NCBI RefSeq assembly: GCF_004801305.1
Contig: NZ_SSOD01000012.1
Span: 62,001 to 126,000 of the forward strand
Length of the DNA: 64,000 nucleotides
Reading direction: 5' to 3'
DNA from: Pseudothauera rhizosphaerae
GTDB taxonomy: Bacteria; Pseudomonadota; Gammaproteobacteria; Burkholderiales; Rhodocyclaceae
Part shown: positions 60,174-64,000 of the stretch, piece after piece
Position numbering within the stretch: the first letter of the stretch is position 1
Layout of the letters: the number at the start of each line of letters is the position of its first letter
Notes under the pieces: model-generated
Database searches by the model: none
What the model saw: the letters and a program-made list of their open reading frames with translations, nothing else
Told to the model about the DNA's origin: nothing
Position numbers and translations under genes: made by a program

Positions 60174-61460
60174 TCACCCCGCCGCCTTGAGCAGCGCCTG
60201 GTCGAGATCCCAGAAGATGTCTTCCAGGCTCTCGATGCCGATGGACAGGCGCACCATGTCCGGCGGTACGCCCGCGGCGTGCTGCTCTTCCTCCGACAAC
60301 TGGCGGTGCGTGGTGGAGGCCGGGTGGATCACCAGGCTGCGCGCATCGCCGATGTTGGCCAGATGGCTGAACATCTGCAGTGCGGCGATGAAGCGTTCGC
60401 CCGCCGCCTGGCCGCCGCGGATGCCGAAGGACAGCACCGCGCCCGCGCCCTTGGGCAGGTAGCGGCGCGCCAGCAGGTGGTCCGGGCTGTCGGCGAGGCC
60501 GGGGTAGTTCACCCAGGCCACGCCGGGGTGCTCGGCGAGGAATTCGGCCACCGCCAGCGAGTTGGAGACGTGGCGGTCCATGCGCACGTGCAGGGTTTCC
60601 AGGCCCTGCAGCAGCATGAAGGCGGAAAACGGCGACAGGGTCTGGCCGAAGGTGCGCAGGGTCTCCATGCGCGCCTTCATGCTGAAGCCGAAGTTGCCGA
60701 AGGTCTCGTAGAAGCGCACGCCGTGGTAGCCGTCGGACGGCTCGGTCATGTGCGGGAAGCGCCCGTTGTCCCACGGGAAACGGCCCGATTCGATCATCAC
60801 CCCGCCCAGCGTGGTGCCGTGGCCGCCGATGAACTTGGTGGCCGAATGCACGACGATGTCCGCGCCGTGCTCCATGGGCCGGCACAGGTAGGGGGAAGCC
60901 AGCGTGTTGTCGATCACCAGCGGCACGCCGGCCTCGCGGCACACCTCGGCCACGCCGGCGATGTCGAACACGTTGAGGCTGGGGTTGCCGATGGTCTCGC
61001 CGTACACCGCCTTGGTGCGCTCGTTGATGGCGGCACGGAAGTTGGCCGGATCGGAGGGGTCCACGAAGCGCGTGACGATGCCCAGCCGGCGCAGGCTGAC
61101 GTCGAGCTGGGAATAGCTGCCGCCGTACAGCGTGCGCGCGGCGACGATCTCGTCGCCGGACTGGCACAGGGTGAGGAAGGCGGTCATCTGCGCGGCCAGC
61201 CCGGACGAGGTGGCGAGCGCCGCGCGCCCGCCTTCCAGCGCCGCCATGCGTTCCTCGAACACCGCCACGGTGGGGTTGGAGATGCGCGTGTAGACGTTGC
61301 CGAAGGTCTGCAGGTTGAAGAGCGACGCGGCGTGCTCGGGCGAATCGAAGACGAAAGAGGTGGTCTGGTGGATGGGCACCGCGCGGGAGCCGGTCACCGG
61401 GTCGGGCTGCTGGCCGGCGTGCAGGCAGAGGGATTCGAAACCGAAACGGTGGTCGGGCAT
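60174..61460 (-). CDS. metY: O-acetylhomoserine sulfhydrylase (Cys/Met PLP family)
   Basis: 428 residues from the ATG at 61460. The PLP lysine lies in [19 protein letters not shown]. Other motifs are [35 protein letters not shown] and [14 protein letters not shown]. The length and the insert after the PLP site favour O-acetylhomoserine sulfhydrylase over cystathionine gamma-synthase, but the substrate is not certain. It makes homocysteine from O-acetylhomoserine and sulfide. It is divergent from the ElyC-like gene and followed by DUF2802. Confidence 0.85.
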   Translation of the reverse strand: MPDHRFGFESLCLHAGQQPDPVTGSRAVPIHQTTSFVFDSPEHAASLFNLQTFGNVYTRISNPTVAVFEERMAALEGGRAALATSSGLAAQMTAFLTLCQSGDEIVAARTLYGGSYSQLDVSLRRLGIVTRFVDPSDPANFRAAINERTKAVYGETIGNPSLNVFDIAGVAEVCREAGVPLVIDNTLASPYLCRPMEHGADIVVHSATKFIGGHGTTLGGVMIESGRFPWDNGRFPHMTEPSDGYHGVRFYETFGNFGFSMKARMETLRTFGQTLSPFSAFMLLQGLETLHVRMDRHVSNSLAVAEFLAEHPGVAWVNYPGLADSPDHLLARRYLPKGAGAVLSFGIRGGQAAGERFIAALQMFSHLANIGDARSLVIHPASTTHRQLSEEEQHAAGVPPDMVRLSIGIESLEDIFWDLDQALLKAAG

Positions 61461-61547
61461 GGAAGGTGTCCGGCGGGACGCGCGTGCACGGCCCGCGAAA
61501 ATGAATTGCACGGATAATACTGGCGCCCTCCGCCAAGGACAATGCAG

Positions 61548-62321
61548 ATGAGTTTCGACCTTTCCCTCGTGCTGTTCTGGTGCAAGAAGATCGTCGCCGC
61601 GGCCATCGTGCCGCCCCTCGGCCCCCTGCTGGTGATCGCACTCGGTCTCGCCCTGCTGCGCCGCCGCCCGCGCCTGGGCAAGGCCCTGGCCTGGGGTGGG
61701 CTGGTGCTGAACCTGCTGCTGGTCACCCCGGCCAGCGTGGGCCTGCTGCTGCGGCCGCTGGAGGACACGCCGCCGGTGACGGACGAGCAGCTCGCCCGCG
61801 CCGAGGCCATCGTCGTCGTCGGCGCCGGCAAGCGCATCCACGCCCCCGAATACGGCGGCGAGACCCTCAACCGCCTCGCCCTGGAACGCCTGCGCTACGC
61901 CGCCGTGCTGGCGCGGCGCAGCGGCCTGCCGGTGCTGGTGTCGGGCGGAGCGCCCACGGGCACGACGCCCGAGGCGAACCTGATGCGGGACGTGCTGGAA
62001 CGGGAGTTCGGCGTGCCGGTGCGCTGGGTGGAGCGCGCCTCCCTGGACACGCGGGACAACGCGCGCTACTCGGCGGTGCACCTGCAGGCGGCCGGCGTGC
62101 GCCGCATCGCGCTGGTCACCCACGCGGCGCACATGCCGCGCAGCCGGGCGGAGTTCGAGGCCGCCGGACTGGAGGTGATCCCGGCGCCCACCGCCTGGCT
62201 GGGCGGACGGGGTGCGAACGAGCTGGTATTCGATTTCCTGCCCGGTGCCAGTTCCGCCTACGCGGGCTGGTATGCGGTGCACGAATGGGTGGGGCGGCTC
62301 GCCTACCGCTTCAGCCGCTGA
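61548..62321 (+). CDS. YdcF/ElyC family (DUF218) membrane protein
   Basis: 257 residues from the ATG at 61548, which is 8 bases after AAGGA; an ATG at 61542 is too close. Two hydrophobic segments (about 10-35 and 45-65) are followed by a DUF218 domain: AEAIVVVGAGKRIHAPEY, LPVLVSGGAP, ERASLDTRDNARYSAVHL and ALVTHAAHMPRSRAEFEAAGLEVIPAPT. ElyC is involved in envelope integrity and undecaprenyl-phosphate recycling in E. coli. The exact role here is unproven. Confidence 0.88.
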   Translation: MSFDLSLVLFWCKKIVAAAIVPPLGPLLVIALGLALLRRRPRLGKALAWGGLVLNLLLVTPASVGLLLRPLEDTPPVTDEQLARAEAIVVVGAGKRIHAPEYGGETLNRLALERLRYAAVLARRSGLPVLVSGGAPTGTTPEANLMRDVLEREFGVPVRWVERASLDTRDNARYSAVHLQAAGVRRIALVTHAAHMPRSRAEFEAAGLEVIPAPTAWLGGRGANELVFDFLPGASSAYAGWYAVHEWVGRLAYRFSR

Positions 62322-63122
62322 TCAGGCACCGCCGAAAGCCGGCTTGCGCTTTTCCAGGAAGGCGGTGACCCCTTCGCCGAAATCGCCGGTCGCCGCACAG
62401 CGGGCGAAGGCCTCGGCCTCGCTCTGCAACTGGGCTTCGAGCTGGTTGTCGTGGGAGGCGGCGAGCAGGCGCTTGATCTCCGCATGGGCATGGCGCGGGC
62501 CGCGCAGCAGGCGATCCACCAGGCGGGTGGTCTCGGCGTCCAGTTCGGCGGCGGGCACGACCCTGCTGACCAGGGCCAGACGCTGCGCCTCCCGGGCGTC
62601 GAAACGGTCGGCGAGCAGCAGCAGCTCGGCCGCCTTGCGCCGCCCCACCAGACGCGGCAGGAAGTAGGAGGCACCGCCGTCGCCGGACAGGGCGATGGCC
62701 GAATAGGCGGTGGTGAACACCGCGCTGTCCGCGCACACGGCCAGGTCGCAGCCCAGCATCAGCGACAGGCCGAAACCCGCGCAGGCGCCGCGCACCTTGG
62801 CCACCACCGGCTGCGGCAGCGCCTGCAGCATTTCCACGGTGGGGTTGATGTACTGGGCGATCATGGCGCGGAAGGTGGCGAGCCGCGCCTCCGGCGCCAG
62901 ATGCAGATTGCGCGCGAAGTCCTTGAGGTCGCCGCCGGCCATGAAATGATCCCCTGCGCCGGTGACGACCACCGCGCCGACGCGAGGCGTGGCGGACAGC
63001 TCGCGCACCGCGGCGGAGAGATCCTGCATCATCTCCACCGACAGGGCATTGAGCGCCGCGGGGCGGTTGAGGGTGAGCGTGGCGACTTCGTCGGCGACGT
63101 CGAGCAGTACGGTGTCGGTCAT
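62322..63122 (-). CDS. enoyl-CoA hydratase/isomerase family protein
   Basis: 266 residues from the ATG at 63122. The crotonase fold has NRPAALNALSVEMM, the oxyanion-hole HFMAGGDLKDFA and VRGACAGFGLSLMLGCDLAVCAD. At the position of the second catalytic acid it reads ALSGDGGASYFLPRLVG, with Asp instead of Glu, as in PaaG-like isomerases. It is probably part of a fatty or aromatic acid beta-oxidation unit with the DUF4442 and thiolase genes upstream. It ends next to the ElyC-like stop with no gap. Confidence 0.9.
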   Translation of the reverse strand: MTDTVLLDVADEVATLTLNRPAALNALSVEMMQDLSAAVRELSATPRVGAVVVTGAGDHFMAGGDLKDFARNLHLAPEARLATFRAMIAQYINPTVEMLQALPQPVVAKVRGACAGFGLSLMLGCDLAVCADSAVFTTAYSAIALSGDGGASYFLPRLVGRRKAAELLLLADRFDAREAQRLALVSRVVPAAELDAETTRLVDRLLRGPRHAHAEIKRLLAASHDNQLEAQLQSEAEAFARCAATGDFGEGVTAFLEKRKPAFGGA

Positions 63123-63224
63123 GGGCTCCTCCAGCGGTCTGGGCGCAGCGGCGCGTCTGGGAAGCACTCGCCGCGGGGAGCCTGCAACATAAACCCCGCC
63201 CGGCACCCGCGCAAGGCGGCCCGC

Positions 63225-63737
63225 TCAGTCCGCCGCGCGGGCGAGCTTGGTCCGGTAGTGCGCCTTGGTGGCGCAGTACACGGTCTTCTCCAGTTCCACG
63301 TGCACCTGCCCGTGGCGGTCACGCAGCGCCACATGGAAGCTGCGCTCGGCCTCGCCGCGCTCGGCCAGTTCGCGGCGCACCGCTTCCACGGTGGCCGCGT
63401 CCACGTGGAAATCGGCGTACAGGTGGGAACGGCCCGGCCGGCGGTAGCGGATGCGGCCGGCCTTGTCCCACACCACCACCCCGTCGCCCAATTGCAAGGC
63501 GAGCAGCATGGCGAACATGGGGTCGGCGGCGGCGTACAAGGCGCCACCGAACAGGGCGCCGGCCGGGTTCACGGTGCGCCACGAGTGGCGCAGCACGACG
63601 CGGATGGTGCGCAGGTCGGCCGAGACGTGGATGACCCGCCCGCCGGTGGCGCGGTAGGAGGGGTAGAAATTGAAGCCCAGGCGCAGCACGGCCGGCCGCA
63701 GGCGCGGCGGCACCCGGTCCAGCAGCCTGGGGCGCAT
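63225..63737 (-). CDS. DUF4442 hot-dog thioesterase-like protein
   Basis: 170 residues. DUF4442 features include NFYPSYRATGGRVIHVSADLRTIRVVL (in parts) and NPAGALFGGALYAAADPMFAMLLALQLG. These proteins share the hot-dog fold of acyl-CoA thioesterases. It lies 10 bases after the thiolase stop and 102 bases before the hydratase gene. A role in fatty-acyl metabolism is inferred from context. Confidence 0.85.
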   Translation of the reverse strand: MRPRLLDRVPPRLRPAVLRLGFNFYPSYRATGGRVIHVSADLRTIRVVLRHSWRTVNPAGALFGGALYAAADPMFAMLLALQLGDGVVVWDKAGRIRYRRPGRSHLYADFHVDAATVEAVRRELAERGEAERSFHVALRDRHGQVHVELEKTVYCATKAHYRTKLARAAD

Positions 63738-63747
63738 CGCGGCCCGC

Positions 63748-64000
63748 TCAGACGCGCTCGAACACGCCGGCCGCGCCCATGCCGGTGCCGATGCACATGC
63801 TGATCATGCCGAAGCGCAGGCCGGGGTCGCGCTGCATGGCGGAGACCAGGGTGGCGGTACGGATCGCCCCGGTGGCGCCCAGCGGGTGGCCCAGGGCGAT
63901 GGCCCCGCCAAGGGGGTTGACCCGCGCCGGGTCCATGCCGAGCTGGCGCATCACCGCCAGGGCCTGGGCGGCGAAGGCTTCGTTGAGTTCGGTCCAGCCC
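63748..64000 (-). CDS. acetyl-CoA C-acyltransferase (thiolase), C-terminal part
   Basis: The frame enters from the right edge and ends at 63748. The visible 84 residues carry [11 protein letters not shown] (thiolase signature) and [20 protein letters not shown] with the catalytic His, then [17 protein letters not shown] with the second catalytic Cys. The N-terminal part with the first Cys is outside the window. It fits a beta-oxidation thiolase (FadA/PaaJ type). It is the first gene seen of the thiolase-DUF4442-hydratase unit. Confidence 0.93.
   Translation of the reverse strand, partial: GWTELNEAFAAQALAVMRQLGMDPARVNPLGGAIALGHPLGATGAIRTATLVSAMQRDPGLRFGMISMCIGTGMGAAGVFERV

Overview
The window is a dense, GC-rich (roughly two-thirds G+C) bacterial chromosome segment with short spacers, many ATGA/GTGA stop-start overlaps and no tRNA, rRNA, insertion sequence, phage or CRISPR array that I can see. 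The gene set (a three-subunit acetone carboxylase with its sigma-54 activator, pilMNOPQ-aroK-aroB-dgt-gltBD order, the CsgG/DUF4810/DUF799 lipoprotein trio, a fused MaoC-Pta next to acetate kinase, FliW, and a likely FNR-type anaerobic promoter) points to a betaproteobacterium, most likely a Rhodocyclales denitrifier of the Thauera/Azoarcus/Aromatoleum kind. That placement is inference from gene content, not from a search.

Layout. 1-5.9 kb: 3' end of leuA, a membrane-anchored C13 (legumain/caspase-fold) peptidase downstream of an ECF42-type sigma factor, and a MocR regulator divergent from an FMN-binding PNPOx-like protein. 5.9-8.5 kb: a secreted two-repeat PilJ/NarX-like sensor protein with an FNR-like promoter, a periplasmic-type ATP-dependent DNA ligase, a DUF924 gene remnant and a small MoaD/ThiS-like protein. 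8.5-11.3 kb: a BNR beta-propeller protein and AidB. 11.3-21 kb: the acetone module acxA-acxB-acxC-acyl-CoA synthetase, followed by the activator acxR. 21-26.2 kb: three lipoproteins, then glmS and glmU. 26.4-29 kb: maoC-pta fusion and ackA. 29.1-43.5 kb (minus strand): pilMNOPQ, aroK, aroB, dgt, gltB, gltD. 43.5-47.8 kb: mrcA, cyaY, lptM, lysA. 47.8-51.6 kb: a small unknown gene, rfbD, rfbB and dacB. 51.6-61.5 kb (minus strand): metY, DUF2802, a SPOR protein, fliW, ridA, recG, ubiC, ubiA, a small secreted protein, pyrF, ubiD. 61.5-64 kb: a YdcF/ElyC-like protein, then enoyl-CoA hydratase, a DUF4442 thioesterase-like protein and the end of a thiolase.

The clearest new-looking signal is regulatory. 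A 20-bp motif upstream of acxA recurs (19/20) as both arms of a perfect inverted repeat upstream of acxR. Each occurrence lies about 100-135 bp before a near-consensus sigma-54 -24/-12 element. This suggests that AcxR activates both the acetone operon and its own gene. A second strong signal is an FNR-type box (9/10) centred about 42 bp upstream of the inferred start of a secreted protein with two NarX/PilJ-like sensor motifs, a possible stand-alone periplasmic nitrate/nitrite sensor.

Functional links: acetone is carboxylated to acetoacetate by AcxABC and probably activated by the adjacent synthetase. UbiC, UbiA and UbiD are successive early steps of ubiquinone synthesis. GlmS and GlmU make UDP-GlcNAc. 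MrcA and DacB act on peptidoglycan. PilMNOPQ builds the type IV pilus alignment complex and secretin. The largest gene-free stretch is 18684-18997 (314 bp) and it is filled by the acxR control region. All other gaps are shorter than 300 bp.
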